This document shows, one piece after another, positions 17,036 through 27,035 of a stretch of 64,000 nt of DNA. The stretch comes from JAOUEA01 sp963825685 (GTDB lineage Bacteria > Actinomycetota > UBA4738 > HRBIN12), in the NCBI GenBank assembly GCA_963825685.1, contig CAWGUD010000006.1, forward strand, positions 124,001-188,000, in the 5' to 3' direction. The stretch's first letter is position 1. Every line of letters starts with the position of its first letter. The translations under genes were made by a program, and so were the position numbers. The notes below the pieces were generated by a model. That model worked only from the letters and a program-made list of their open reading frames with translations. It was not told the DNA's origin and made no database searches.

Positions 17036-18859
17036 GTGTCGAACAAGGAACCGTCCGACGCTACGGCCCTGCTGGAAGGGTCGATGCTCCTGCAGAAGGG
17101 CCGCGCCGACGTCTTCCGTCAGCGGGAGCGCACGAAGCTCAAGCGGATCGTGCGCGCGATCGTCGTCGTCTTCCTCGTGGACTGGTACCTCTTCCGCCGC
17201 TACTCGAGCGGGAACCCGCTCACCTTGCCGTCGCTGCCCGACGAGTGGATCTTCCTGGCGTTCCCGCTGCTGATCCTGATCCCCGTGATGATCATGGTGG
17301 CCCTGCCCCTGATCAACGGGAAGTCGCCGCACATCACGGTCTACCCCGAGCAGGTGGAGGCCGGTCTCACCGACATCAAGGGCCTCGACACCCAGGTCGA
17401 CGAGGTCGTGCGCTCGCTCGACGTCTTCCTCGGCTACGCCACGTTCAAGGACGAGCTCGGCGGCACGCCCCGGCGGGGCATCCTGTTCGAGGGGCCGCCG
17501 GGCACGGGGAAGACGTACCTGGCCAAGGCGATGGCCAAGCAGGCGGGCGTGCCGTTCCTGTTCATCTCGGCGCCGGCGTTCCAGTCGATGTGGCAGGGCA
17601 TGACCGCCTACCGCATCCGCTCGTTCTTCAAGGCCCTTCGCAAGGCCGCGCGCAAGGAAGGGGGCGCGATCGGGTTCATCGAGGAGATCGACGCGATCGG
17701 CATGGCGCGCGGTGCGGTCAGCAAGGCGGCGCCCGACGGCGAGGGCATGGCGCGGACCACCGAGGCATTCATGGGCGGGGGTGACGGCGGCTCGATGGTG
17801 AACGAGCTCCTGATCCAGCTGCAGTCGTTCGACCAGCCGCCGCTGCGCAAGCGCCTGCGGGCCCGCATGATCGGCTGGGTCAACGCGTACCTGCCGAGCG
17901 ACCGGCAGCTCACCCCGATCAAGTCCGAGTACCACAACATCCTGTTGATCGCCGCGACGAACCGCGGCGACTCGCTCGACCCCGCGCTCGTGCGGCCGGG
18001 CCGGTTCGACCGCCGCCTCTACTTCGACGTGCCGACGAAGCAGGGGCGACTCGACCTGATCGACTACTTCCTCGACCGCAAGCGCCACCACCAGCAGCTC
18101 GACGATCGCTCGATGCGCGAACGCATCGCCTACGAGACGTTCGGCTACACGCCCGTGATGATCGAGCACCTCTTCGACGAGGGGTTGCTGGTCGCGCTGC
18201 GCGAGGGCCGGCGCGACATGAACTTCGACGACGTGCTCGAGGCGAAGTTCACCGAGGAGGTCGGCCTGAAGCAGCCGGTCGTCTACACCGAGCAGGATCG
18301 CGAGGCCGTCGCCACCCACGAGGCGGGTCACGCGACGGTCGCCCACTTCGTCGGGCTCGACCGACGTCTCGAGGTGCTCTCGATCATCAAGCGCCGGGCG
18401 TCGCTGGGGCTGCTCGCCCACGGCGACTCCGAAGAGCGCTTCACGCGCACCCGCTCCGAGATCGAGGCGGGCATCGCGATCGCCCTCGGGGGCCTGGTGG
18501 CCGAGGAGCTCTGCATCGGCGACACCGGCACCGGTCCGGCGGCCGACCTGGCCCACGCCACGACCCTCGCGGCCAGCATGGTCGGGTCCTTCGGCATGGC
18601 CGGTTCGCTGATCTCGTTCGACGCGATCACCGACGGGCCGATCGGCGGCCCGAACCTCGTCGGCAAGGTGCTGGCCGACAAGGAAGGCCGCCAGCGGGTC
18701 GAGGACATCCTCGAGCGGCAGCGCCAACGCGTGCGCGAGGTGCTGGAGCTGAACGCCGACGTGCACGCCGCCCTGCGCGACGCCCTGATCGCCCGGGACG
18801 AGCTCGTTCGCGACGAGATCCTCGAGGTGATCGAGAAGGCGCTCGCGACGCGTCCCTGA
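17036..18859 (+). CDS. FtsH-like membrane AAA+ metalloprotease, divergent
   Basis: A 607-residue protein with two N-terminal membrane helices (~38-55 and ~71-93), an AAA+ domain and an M41 protease domain. Walker A is GPPGTGKT (153-160), the arginine-finger region is ALVRPGRFDRR (317-327), and the zinc site is ATHEAGHATVAH (HEAGH 428-432). Walker B reads FIEEIDA (214-220), with Glu where FtsH has Asp. A long insertion (about residues 226-300) separates Walker B from the sensor-1 strand ILLIAATNR, and the pore loop (FQSMWQGMTAYR) differs from FtsH. The GTG at 17036 follows GAGGAG. It would unfold and degrade membrane proteins, but the altered ATPase suggests slower or specialised activity. It stands alone. 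Confidence 0.85.
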   Translation: MSNKEPSDATALLEGSMLLQKGRADVFRQRERTKLKRIVRAIVVVFLVDWYLFRRYSSGNPLTLPSLPDEWIFLAFPLLILIPVMIMVALPLINGKSPHITVYPEQVEAGLTDIKGLDTQVDEVVRSLDVFLGYATFKDELGGTPRRGILFEGPPGTGKTYLAKAMAKQAGVPFLFISAPAFQSMWQGMTAYRIRSFFKALRKAARKEGGAIGFIEEIDAIGMARGAVSKAAPDGEGMARTTEAFMGGGDGGSMVNELLIQLQSFDQPPLRKRLRARMIGWVNAYLPSDRQLTPIKSEYHNILLIAATNRGDSLDPALVRPGRFDRRLYFDVPTKQGRLDLIDYFLDRKRHHQQLDDRSMRERIAYETFGYTPVMIEHLFDEGLLVALREGRRDMNFDDVLEAKFTEEVGLKQPVVYTEQDREAVATHEAGHATVAHFVGLDRRLEVLSIIKRRASLGLLAHGDSEERFTRTRSEIEAGIAIALGGLVAEELCIGDTGTGPAADLAHATTLAASMVGSFGMAGSLISFDAITDGPIGGPNLVGKVLADKEGRQRVEDILERQRQRVREVLELNADVHAALRDALIARDELVRDEILEVIEKALATRP

Positions 18860-18895
18860 CCGTCGGCTCCCGACCGTGCGGGTGCGGACGGCGGA

Positions 18896-18901
18896 TACAC
18901 T
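18896..18901 (+). promoter_or_regulatory. -10 element, leaderless promoter of the thiolase gene
   Basis: TACACT lies six bases before the ATG at 18908, immediately after the FtsH-like gene, so the thiolase gene has its own promoter. Confidence 0.6.
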
Positions 18902-18907
18902 CAGCGC

Positions 18908-20089
18908 ATGACGACGTCGGTCATCGTGGCGGGTGCCCGCACACCCATCGGGCGGTTCAACGGCTCGCTGGCCGGGTTGCGCGCCGTCGACCTCGGCGCG
19001 ATCGCGATCCGGGAGGCGCTCGCGCGGGCCGGCGTCGCGCCGGATGCCGTCGAGTACACGATCATGGGCCACGTGCTGCAGGCCGGGCAGGGGCAGATCA
19101 CCGCCCGGCAGGCGGCGATCGCGGCGGGCATCCCGATCGAGACCCCGGCCGTCACGATCAACAAGGTCTGCCTGTCGGGGACGTCGGCGGTCGCGATGGC
19201 CGATCAGATGATCCGGGCCGGCGAGCTCGAGGTCGCGATCGCCGGGGGCATGGAATCGATGACGAACGCCCCGTTCGCGCTCCCCAAGGCTCGTGCGGGG
19301 GCTCGTCTGGGGCATTCCCCGATGCTCGACACGATGATCCACGACGGCCTGTGGTGCGCGTTCGACGACCGGCACATGGGGGAGGGCACCGACGCGATCA
19401 ACGCGGAGCTCGGCATCGGTCGCGAGGACCAGGACGCGTGGGCGGCTCGATCCCACGCCCGAGCCGACGGTGCCTGGGAAGCGGGACGGCTGGCCGAGGA
19501 GGTCGTCGCCGTCCAGGTTCCGCAGCGCCGCGGCGAGCCCCTGCGGTTCGATCGTGACGAGGGCATCCGCGCCGACACGACCCCCGAAGCCCTCGCCGGG
19601 CTGCGGCCCGCGTTCACCGACGACGGCACGGTGACGGCGGGCAACGCGTCGCAGATCTCCGACGGTGCGGCGGCCCTCGTCGTGATGAGCGAGCAGCGCG
19701 CAGAGCAGCTCGGGCTCGACCCGATCGCGGAGATCGTCGCGTTCGGGATGTCGGCCGACCGGTACGCGTCGCTGCAGACCGTGCCCGCCCTCGCGCTCGA
19801 GAAGGCGCTCAAGAAGGCCGGTCTCGTGGCTTCCGACCTCGGGGTCCTCGAGGTGAACGAGGCGTTCGCGGCGGTGGCCCTGCACGCGAGCCGCATGCTC
19901 GACGTCGACGAGTCGATCGTGAACGTGAACGGGGGCGCGGTGGCGCTCGGCCACCCGATCGGGGCCAGCGGGGCACGCCTCGTGCTGACGGCCGCGATGG
20001 AGATGCGCCGGCGCGGGGTCGACCTCGGGGCCGTGGCGATCTGCGGCGGCGGCGGTCAGGGCGACGCCCTCGTGCTGCGCCGGCGCTGA
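18908..20089 (+). CDS. acetyl-CoA C-acyltransferase (thiolase)
   Basis: A 393-residue thiolase. The acyl-accepting cysteine is Cys88 in NKVCLSGTSAVAMA. The C-terminal half has EVNEAFAAVALH, GGAVALGHPIGASGAR (catalytic His) and CGGGGQGDALVL (second cysteine). Length and motifs match the biosynthetic/degradative acetoacetyl-CoA thiolase family (PhaA/AtoB). It could condense two acetyl-CoA for the ethylmalonyl-CoA route that uses the nearby crotonyl-CoA carboxylase/reductase, or serve beta-oxidation. Substrate choice cannot be read from sequence alone. It has a leaderless start. Confidence 0.93.
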   Translation: MTTSVIVAGARTPIGRFNGSLAGLRAVDLGAIAIREALARAGVAPDAVEYTIMGHVLQAGQGQITARQAAIAAGIPIETPAVTINKVCLSGTSAVAMADQMIRAGELEVAIAGGMESMTNAPFALPKARAGARLGHSPMLDTMIHDGLWCAFDDRHMGEGTDAINAELGIGREDQDAWAARSHARADGAWEAGRLAEEVVAVQVPQRRGEPLRFDRDEGIRADTTPEALAGLRPAFTDDGTVTAGNASQISDGAAALVVMSEQRAEQLGLDPIAEIVAFGMSADRYASLQTVPALALEKALKKAGLVASDLGVLEVNEAFAAVALHASRMLDVDESIVNVNGGAVALGHPIGASGARLVLTAAMEMRRRGVDLGAVAICGGGGQGDALVLRRR

Positions 20090-20167
20090 AACCAACCCGA
20101 TCCCGAGGCTCGATGCCGAACGACCGCCGGGGCGCCCCCTCGCCGCCCCGCCGATCCGTCCGGGAGC

Positions 20168-23116
20168 TCAGTCCTCGGCGGTCGAGAGCCGGTGCAGCTC
20201 CTGGACCAGCTCCGATCCAGCCTCGCTGGAGCTCGGCTCGACCGCGTCGACGACGATGTGCAGCGCCTCGGGAGTGGTCTCCGTCACCGGGCGGGCCTCG
20301 GCCACGGGCCGCTCCGAACCGGCGCCGTCGGGCAGGAACACCTTGAACGCCGATCCGCCGTTCTCGCGGCTCTCCACCGACGCCCAGCCGCCCTGCACCT
20401 CGGCGAAGCGAGTCACCAGCGGGCTGAGCGACGCGTCGGACGAGGGCTCGGGGTCTTCGACCGTGATGAGGGCGCCGCCGTCCGCCGCGGTGACACGGAC
20501 CGCGATCGCCTTCTTCGGGGGCGTGCGGTCGCCAGAGGTCCGCAACATGCCGGCCAGGATCTGCTCGGTGCGCAGCTGGTCGATCGCGACCACGACGCGT
20601 TCGGTCTCGACCCGCAGCTCGTGGTCCGCGTCGATGCCCGACTCCTCGACCACCCGCCTCACGAGGGGTTCCAGGTCGGTCCGGCGCACCGTGAGCTCCA
20701 CCTCGCCCCGCACGAGACGATCCGCATCGGCGAGGTCGGCGACGGTGTGCTCGAGGCGACGGGTGTGGACGGTGAGCTGACGCACCAGCTGGGCCTGTTC
20801 CTTCCCGTCCTTCTTGTGCTTGAGGATCTGGGTGATGCCGAGGATCCTGGTCAGCGACTTGCGCGCGTCGTTCGAGAGCTCCTTCACGAAGGGCGAGGTC
20901 GCGCGGCGGTCCTCGATCGGCGTGCCATCGCCGACGTTGGCCGCTGCCGCGACGACCTCGGTCGCCCCATCCCCCTGCTCGGCGTCCTCGCCACGCAGGT
21001 GACGCATGGCCGCCGCCATCTGCTGTTGACGCAGCTCGCTCTCGGTCTCATCGAGCTTCGTCGTCGCGATGTCGACCTGGCGTTCCAGCGCGTGCACCCG
21101 CTCCTCGGCGGCGATCAGCTTCTCGGTCTGGCCGGCCAGGCGTTCCTGGGTCACACGCAGGATCTCGTCGATGTCGGCGCGACCTTCGGAGTCCGCGAGC
21201 TCGAGCTGCCGGCGTGCCTCGATCTCTTGGAGGCGCCGGTTCAGGTCCGCGTTCTCCTGTGAGGCGGCCTCGAGCTCCGCGGTCAGCCGCTCGTGGCGCG
21301 AGAGGGCATCGGAGGACTGCCCCTCCACCTGCTCCAGCCGCTCGGTCGCCTGCTGCAGTGCCTCGGACTGCGACGAGAGCTGGGCGACGGTCGTGTCGAG
21401 CTCGGCACGCGCGATCGTGAGCTCGCTGGCGAGCCGGGTCGCCTCGGCGTGGGCGGCCGAGATCTCTTCCTCGGCATTGGCGAACCGGCTCGTCCGCGCC
21501 TCGAGCTCGCGTTCGGCGTCGTCGATCCGCTGTTGCGCGGCATCCTCGGCGACGGCGATCCGCTGCGCGATGTCGGCATCCTTCGCCGCGAGCTCCTCGA
21601 CGTGGCGAGCTTCCAGGCGGGACAGCTCGGCCTGGAACTCCTCTCGGGTCGCGCGGACCTTCGCTTCGAGGTCGACCTCCCGCTCGACGAGCTCGGCGCG
21701 GTGCGATGCCGAGACGCTCTGGAGCTCGGCCTTGACCGTCCGCAGCTCGTCCTGGAGCATCGCGGCGCGCTGCTCCTCTGCCCGCAGCGCTCGAACCTCC
21801 GCCCGGAGGTCGTCGAGCTCCCGCGCCTTCGAACTCAGCTCGGCCTGAGAGCTCACCGAGCTCTCGCGCGCCTGCGACGCTTCCGTGTGGATCGCGTCGA
21901 GCTCCGCCTGCAGCTCCCGGGCGCGGTCGGCCTGCGGACGCAGCGTCTCCAGCTCCCGGCGGATCAAGGTGAGCTGCGTCTGGGCCCCTTCGAGCTCGGC
22001 GCGGAGGCCGATCGTCTCCTGCTCGGCGGCGTCGAGGCGCTCGTCGACGTTGCCGTCGGCGACGGGAGGTCGTTGCGCCAGACGTCGGTTCATCTCGTCG
22101 AGCTCCGCCTGCGTCGTCTGCGCCTGGCGCTCGAACAGGCGAGCTCGGTCCTCCAGCTCCCGCGCACGCTCCTCGAGGGCACGGGCGCGCTCGTCCGCGC
22201 TTCGAGCGTGGTCCTCGAGCATCGCCGCGCGCTGCTCCGACTGCATCGCCCGTTCCTCGAAGGTGGGATCGCTGTTCGACGCCGTGGCCTCTCGAAGGCG
22301 GTTCTGCGCCACCTGGAGCTCGTCGAGGGTCTTGCGGTACTGGTCCTGGAGCACACCCAGGCGTTCCTCGGCCGCGCGGGCTCGATCCTCGGCCATGCGC
22401 CGGGCGTCGCCCTCTTCCTTCATGCCCTGCGCCGGGACCGCGACGGGCCGCGCCCCCGAGGGCCTCATGGCCGGCGAGATCACGCCCTGCTGCTCGACGC
22501 GGGGAAGATCGGCCTCGTCGGGGCGGCGCACGATCCACACGACCAGCCCGATCGCGAAGAGGAGCACGAGACCGCTGAACAGCGCCATCGTCCTCCACGG
22601 GGCCCCCGCCGCTTCGACCGGATCGGCGGAGGTCGTCAGCTCCACGGTCGCCGGCTCGCCGACGCCGGACTCGAAGCGCAGCGGCAGCATCACGGAGACG
22701 GTGCCGTTGGAGACCCGCGTCTGCGGAGCGCCTCGGAGCGCCTCGCGGATCCGGTCGCGTTCTCCGTCGAGCTGGTTGCCGATGCGGCCTTCCTCGGTCG
22801 CGTAGAGGATCTCGGCGGTCGGCGACCACAGGGTCACGGTGTCGAAGTCGCTGGGGTCGATCACGACGCTGCCGAGCTGGTCGCTCAGCATGTCCGCCCG
22901 AGCATCGGCGGCGACGCCGTCGACATCATCGGGGCGGAACACCAAGCTGAGCGAGCCGTCGGCGATCGCCTTGGCCTGCGTCACGGTGTCCTCGAGCGCG
23001 GCGCTGCGAGCGCGCGCCCCCATCACGAGTGAGCCGGCCACCCCCGCGAGCAGCAGCACGGCGAGGCTGATCGATGCGATCTTGACGATGCCCGTTCCGT
23101 TCTTGGTGGTGACCAC
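20168..23116 (-). CDS. membrane coiled-coil protein with degenerate histidine-kinase domain
   Basis: A 982-residue protein with four parts. Residues ~12-32 are a membrane helix; ~33-175 an extracytoplasmic sensor-like domain (ALEDTVTQAKAIADGSLSLV..., TLWSPTAEILYATEEGRIGN); ~176-197 a second helix; ~235-730 a nearly unbroken coiled coil rich in Glu, Arg, Ala and Leu; and ~770-950 a histidine-kinase-like dimerisation plus ATPase fold. In the H-box position it reads FVKELSNDARKSLTRILG, so the phosphorylated His is missing. The N-box (EQILAGMLRTSGDR) lacks its Asn and the G1 box reads TVEDPEPSSDAS, so ATP binding is doubtful. The G2-like end GGWASVESRENGGSAFKVF is recognisable. It is probably a pseudokinase scaffold. 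The frame is intact throughout. Confidence 0.8.
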   Translation of the reverse strand: MVTTKNGTGIVKIASISLAVLLLAGVAGSLVMGARARSAALEDTVTQAKAIADGSLSLVFRPDDVDGVAADARADMLSDQLGSVVIDPSDFDTVTLWSPTAEILYATEEGRIGNQLDGERDRIREALRGAPQTRVSNGTVSVMLPLRFESGVGEPATVELTTSADPVEAAGAPWRTMALFSGLVLLFAIGLVVWIVRRPDEADLPRVEQQGVISPAMRPSGARPVAVPAQGMKEEGDARRMAEDRARAAEERLGVLQDQYRKTLDELQVAQNRLREATASNSDPTFEERAMQSEQRAAMLEDHARSADERARALEERARELEDRARLFERQAQTTQAELDEMNRRLAQRPPVADGNVDERLDAAEQETIGLRAELEGAQTQLTLIRRELETLRPQADRARELQAELDAIHTEASQARESSVSSQAELSSKARELDDLRAEVRALRAEEQRAAMLQDELRTVKAELQSVSASHRAELVEREVDLEAKVRATREEFQAELSRLEARHVEELAAKDADIAQRIAVAEDAAQQRIDDAERELEARTSRFANAEEEISAAHAEATRLASELTIARAELDTTVAQLSSQSEALQQATERLEQVEGQSSDALSRHERLTAELEAASQENADLNRRLQEIEARRQLELADSEGRADIDEILRVTQERLAGQTEKLIAAEERVHALERQVDIATTKLDETESELRQQQMAAAMRHLRGEDAEQGDGATEVVAAAANVGDGTPIEDRRATSPFVKELSNDARKSLTRILGITQILKHKKDGKEQAQLVRQLTVHTRRLEHTVADLADADRLVRGEVELTVRRTDLEPLVRRVVEESGIDADHELRVETERVVVAIDQLRTEQILAGMLRTSGDRTPPKKAIAVRVTAADGGALITVEDPEPSSDASLSPLVTRFAEVQGGWASVESRENGGSAFKVFLPDGAGSERPVAEARPVTETTPEALHIVVDAVEPSSSEAGSELVQELHRLSTAED

Positions 23117-23262
23117 TCGAGCTCCTGGCAGGGTTCAGGTCTGGTCTGCGTGGGTGGGTTATCGGCAGGGCGGGCTCCGGGGTTCAGTCGGTCTCGGCGG
23201 AGTTGTCATCGGCCGGACGGAAGGGTCCCGACGCCCTAGGCCGCACGCGAGTCGCCCGGCAT

Positions 23263-23352
23263 GCGCCGGCCACTCCTCCTTACCGGAGCGTGGCGCCGGC
23301 CGCTCCTACTTGAGCGTGGCGCCGGCCACTCCTACTGAGCGTGGCGCCAGCC
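23263..23352. repeat. three direct repeats of about 25-30 bases at the sbcC 3' end
   Basis: Imperfect copies of GCGCCGGCCACTCCTACT followed by GAGCGTG occur at about 23263-23292, 23293-23318 and 23319-23343, with the start of a fourth to 23352. On the minus strand each unit reads GCCACGCTC then a TAG- or TAA-containing end, i.e. the 3' end of sbcC seems duplicated, so the true stop may lie in any copy. Confidence 0.65.
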
Positions 23353-25854
23353 ACGACCACCGTGTCGCCGGTGAGGTCGTGCTTGTCGAGCACGATCAGG
23401 TCCTCCAGCGTCTCGCGCATCTGCTCCACGTGGCTCACGAGCACGACGAGGCGCCGGGGATCGTTCGCCACGAGCCGGCCGATGCCGTCCATCGCCCGGT
23501 CGAGGTGCTCGGGGTCGAGCGAGCCGAACCCCTCGTCGAGGAAGAACGCGTCGAGCCTGCCGCCGCCCCGTGCCACCATCTCGGCGAGCGCGAGCGCCAA
23601 TGCCAGCGAGGCCAGGAAGGTCTCCCCGCCGGACAGGCTGTCGGCCCGCCGCTCCGTGCCCGCAGCGTTCATGTCCAGGATCTCGAACCGGTCGTCGTCG
23701 GTGAACCGGTAGGCGTTGCCCGAGAGCTCCTCGAAGTGCACGCTGCCGAGCTCGGCGAGTGCCTGGCGTTCCTCTTCCAGCAGGAACGCCAGGAATCGCG
23801 AGGGTTGCAGGTCCGCCACGAGCCGGCTCGCGAGGGCATGGTCCGCGCGGGCCGCCGCGAGCCGGCCGTCGAGGTCGGCGCCGGCATCGATCGTGGCACG
23901 GAGGCTCCGGACCTGCTCCTCGGCCGCGCCTCGTTCCGCCGAGGCGGTGGCCAACGCCATCGTGAGGTCCTCGTCGGGCCCGAGCCCTGCGTCGTCGAGC
24001 AGCACGCGCATCGCCGTGGCCGCCTCCTGCGAGTCGCTCCGTGCCGCGGCCAGCGCGGCGCGAGCGCGCTCGTGGCCCTCGAGCAGAGCCTCTCCCGCCT
24101 CGACGAACCCCGTCCGCACCGCGGCGGCGTCAGCTGCCACCTCATGGGGCTGGCCGAGCGATCCCCAGACCGAGGCGATCCTGTTCGCGAGCGCGGTCAC
24201 GCGAGACCGGCCTTCCTCACCGAGACGCCGGGCGCGATCCAGGGCCGCCCTCGCGTCGGCGGCCGCGGTGTTCGTGCGTTCCACGGCGGCGGATGCCTCG
24301 GCCAGCTCGCGCGTCCGCTCCTCGAGCAGCGCCCGGGGGTCGCCCTCGCCCAGTCGGTCGACGAGCTCGCTCTGCGCCGCGGCGAGGGCAGCGTCGGCGG
24401 CGCGCAGGGCCTCATCCGCCCGTTCGAGACCGAGCGCACGTTCGGCGGCTCGGTCCCGCGCCGACCCGAGTCGCTCATCGGCGGCGGTGGCCTCGGCGGC
24501 TGCCGACCGGTGCGCGTCCCGTGCCGTCGACTCGTCGCGACGTGCGCGTTCGAGCGCCCGCTCGGCGCCCGCGATCGCAGGGGCTCGTCCGGCCTTCGGG
24601 ATCGTCGCCACCGCCTGTTCGCAGACGGGACACGGCTCCCCGGCCACGAGCTCGGTGCGCAGGGTGCGGGCCATGTCGGCGTGACGGGCAGCGTGCAGGG
24701 CCTGCTCGGCGTCGGCGACCGTCGCGCTCGCAGCGGCGAGTGAGTCGTTCGGCCTCGGCGAGGGCCGCGGTCACCCGTTCGCGCACGGCACCGAGCTGCT
24801 CGACGACCCCCTCGGCCTCGCGGGCTGCGACGTCGGCCTGCTCTCGCTCCCGCGTGGCGCGTTCGGCCGCGGCCACGAGGTGTTCGTGCTCGGTCACGAG
24901 CGATGCGAAGGCGACCTGGTCGCCGACGCGTTCCGCCACGGCCGCATGGGCCGCTTCGGCGTCGGCACGGGCGGCCTCGGCGAGCGCCACGGCCTCCTCC
25001 GCCTGCTCGACGGCCGTCGCGGACGCCTCCGCCACGTCGGCGGCCTCGTCGATCTCCTCGGCGGCCGGCAGCGACGACGTGGTCTGGGCGAGCCGCTCGA
25101 GTGTGCCTTCCGCCTCGCGCGCTCGCAGCGCCGCCTCGCCCGCTGCCGCCGCGGCCCGTTCGTACGGCTCCCGGACCGCCTCGAGCGCGGTGGCTCTCGC
25201 CGTCGCGACCACGAGTCGCCGTTCGGCCACGTCGAGCTGCTCTCGTGCCGACGCGAGCTGGGAGCCCTCGCGGTCGAGCGACTCCAGGAGCAGCTGCGCC
25301 GCGGTCACGCGCCGCTTCGCGGCCTCGAGTGCCCCGTCGAACCGCTCGTACCCGAAGACGCCCTTCAACACCTCGTTGCGCTCCTTCGGCGTGGCCTTCA
25401 GGAAGTCGGCGAACCGGTTCTGGGCGAGCAGCACCGAGCGACAGAACGCCGCGAAGTCCATGCCGAGCAACCGCTCGACGCGTTCGCGCACGGCATCGAC
25501 GCCCGTGATCGGCTCCAGGACGGGAGCGTCGGGCTCGTCGGACTCGAGGCGCTGCAGCTGGTGGCCCGACGCTCCCTTGCGCCGGAGCCCCCTCGTCGCG
25601 CGCCACACCTGGCCGTCGACCTCGAAGCGCAGCTCGACGTGGCACTCGCTCGCCGTCTGGTTGATCAGCGACTTCGTGTCGCGCTCGAACGTCGGGGTCT
25701 TGCCGTACAGCGCGAACGCGATCGCCTCGAGGATCGAGCTCTTCCCGGCGCCGATCGGCCCGACGACGCCGACCAGGTGGCGGCCGCGCCAATCGAACAC
25801 GGTCTCCTCGCGGTAGGACCGGAACCCCTTCAGCCTCAGCTCAAGCGGTCGCAT
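23280..25854 (-). CDS. sbcC: SbcC/Rad50-type ATPase of the SbcCD nuclease (one frameshift)
   Basis: An ABC-type ATPase with a long coiled coil that works with the SbcD nuclease on DNA ends and hairpins. The start ATG is at 25852-25854; the Walker A is VVGPIGAGKSS (~31-40), QNRFADFLKATPKERNEVLK is the Q-loop region, the zinc hook is CPVC (~408-411), the signature is SLSGGETFLASLALALALAE (~739) and the Walker B is FFLDEGFGSLD (~770). One extra base near 24738 (minus-strand CGACTCACTCGCC) breaks the frame; removing it gives 857 residues. The first 14 bases overlap the end of sbcD. The C-terminus runs into a 3' repeat, so the last ~20 residues are uncertain. Confidence 0.92.
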
Positions 25855-27016
25855 CGGCGGCGTCCTCGAGCACCTCGCGGAAGAGCGCCACGAGCTCGGG
25901 CGGCGGATCCTCGCCGGTCGCACGGCGGGTGAACTCGGCGTAGAGCTCCTCGTCCGTCGGTCTGGCCGCGCCGTCGGGTCGCTCCGTGCGGCGACCCTCC
26001 GGGCGCAGCGCCCGCACGTTCACCAGGTAGGGGAACGTCTCGGCCGCCCGGCGGGCGAGGTCGGTGTCGGCGCCGCCCACCTGCACCGTGAGGTCGAGGA
26101 AGCGTCCTCGCAGCTCGTCGCCGCGAGATTCGATCTGCGCCCAGGTGCCGGTCACGCGTTCGAGCGGTCGCCCGCTCGTGAGCGGCACCGAGTCGATCGT
26201 CGCCAGCCGTCCGGGCTCGACGTCGACGACGACGACGCGCTTGCGCTCACCCGCCTCGCCGAAGTCGAGGCAGAGCAGCGACCCCGCGTACTCCGCGGGC
26301 ACCGGCGCGCCCGGCACCGGCTGCGGCGCGTGGATGTGCCCCATCGCCACGTACTGCGGTCCCGCGGGGATCGCCTGCGCCGTGGCCGTGTACGCGGTGC
26401 CCATGTGCAGCTCGCGCTCGCCGCGGGGCGCACCCGTGTCGACCTTCACCCCGCCCACGAGGAAGTGGCCCATCAGGATCGGCACGAGCGAGTCGCCCGC
26501 GCGAGCCACCAGGGCCTCGTTGTACGCGGTGGTGACCTTCGCGACGCGCCCCGCGTACTCGCCGTACCACTCGCCGGCGTCGCGCATGAAGTCGACGACG
26601 CGGCCTTCCCGCAGGAACGGGAAGCAGGCGACCACCGCGTCGACCCCGAGCGCCTCGGGCCCGAGCACGCCGCCGGCGTCGGGACGCTTGATCGTGCCGA
26701 CGAGGTGCACCCCCCGGCCCTGGTCGCGCAGCAGGGGCGCGAGCGCCTCGAACAGGTCGGGAGAGTCGTGGTTGCCGGCGACGACGACGACCGGGCGGCG
26801 CTCGGCGAGCCGCAGCAGCGCGTCGATGCCGAGCGCGAGGGCGTCGACGGGCGGGATCGGCCGGTCGAACACGTCGCCCGAGACCAGCACGAGGTCGACG
26901 TCGCGCTCGTCGGCGATCGCGACGACCTCGTCCAGCACGTCGCGGAACTCCTGGGTGCGGTCGTGCCGGCCGAGGCGGCGGCCGATGTGCCAATCCGACG
27001 TGTGGAGGATCTTCAT
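25841..27016 (-). CDS. sbcD: SbcD/Mre11-type exonuclease
   Basis: A 391-residue metallophosphoesterase nuclease. All phosphoesterase motifs are present: HTSDWHIGRRLGRHDR (Asp8, His10), LVLVSGDVFDRP (Asp48), VVVAGNHDSPDL, LMGHFLVGGVKV and VAMGHIHAPQPVPG. The C-terminal ~110 residues form the cap and SbcC-binding part. It makes the nuclease of the SbcCD complex, cutting and trimming DNA ends using two Mn ions. It lies 19 bases after herA and overlaps sbcC, so nurA, herA, sbcD and sbcC form one transcription unit. Confidence 0.95.
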   Translation of the reverse strand: MKILHTSDWHIGRRLGRHDRTQEFRDVLDEVVAIADERDVDLVLVSGDVFDRPIPPVDALALGIDALLRLAERRPVVVVAGNHDSPDLFEALAPLLRDQGRGVHLVGTIKRPDAGGVLGPEALGVDAVVACFPFLREGRVVDFMRDAGEWYGEYAGRVAKVTTAYNEALVARAGDSLVPILMGHFLVGGVKVDTGAPRGERELHMGTAYTATAQAIPAGPQYVAMGHIHAPQPVPGAPVPAEYAGSLLCLDFGEAGERKRVVVVDVEPGRLATIDSVPLTSGRPLERVTGTWAQIESRGDELRGRFLDLTVQVGGADTDLARRAAETFPYLVNVRALRPEGRRTERPDGAARPTDEELYAEFTRRATGEDPPPELVALFREVLEDAADATA

Positions 27017-27035
27017 GCGGGGGGAGCGGACGCCG

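Noticed and set aside
16061..20095. A 1344-codon open frame on the minus strand
   Set aside because: Only its last 136 codons encode a recognisable protein (epimerase). The rest is antisense to the FtsH-like and thiolase genes, has Arg/Asp/His/Val-rich shadow composition and is a product of high GC.
24475..25923. Start of SbcC at 25923
   Set aside because: The extra N-terminal residues are antisense-like and overlap sbcD; the ATG at 25854 gives the family start MRPLELRLKGF.
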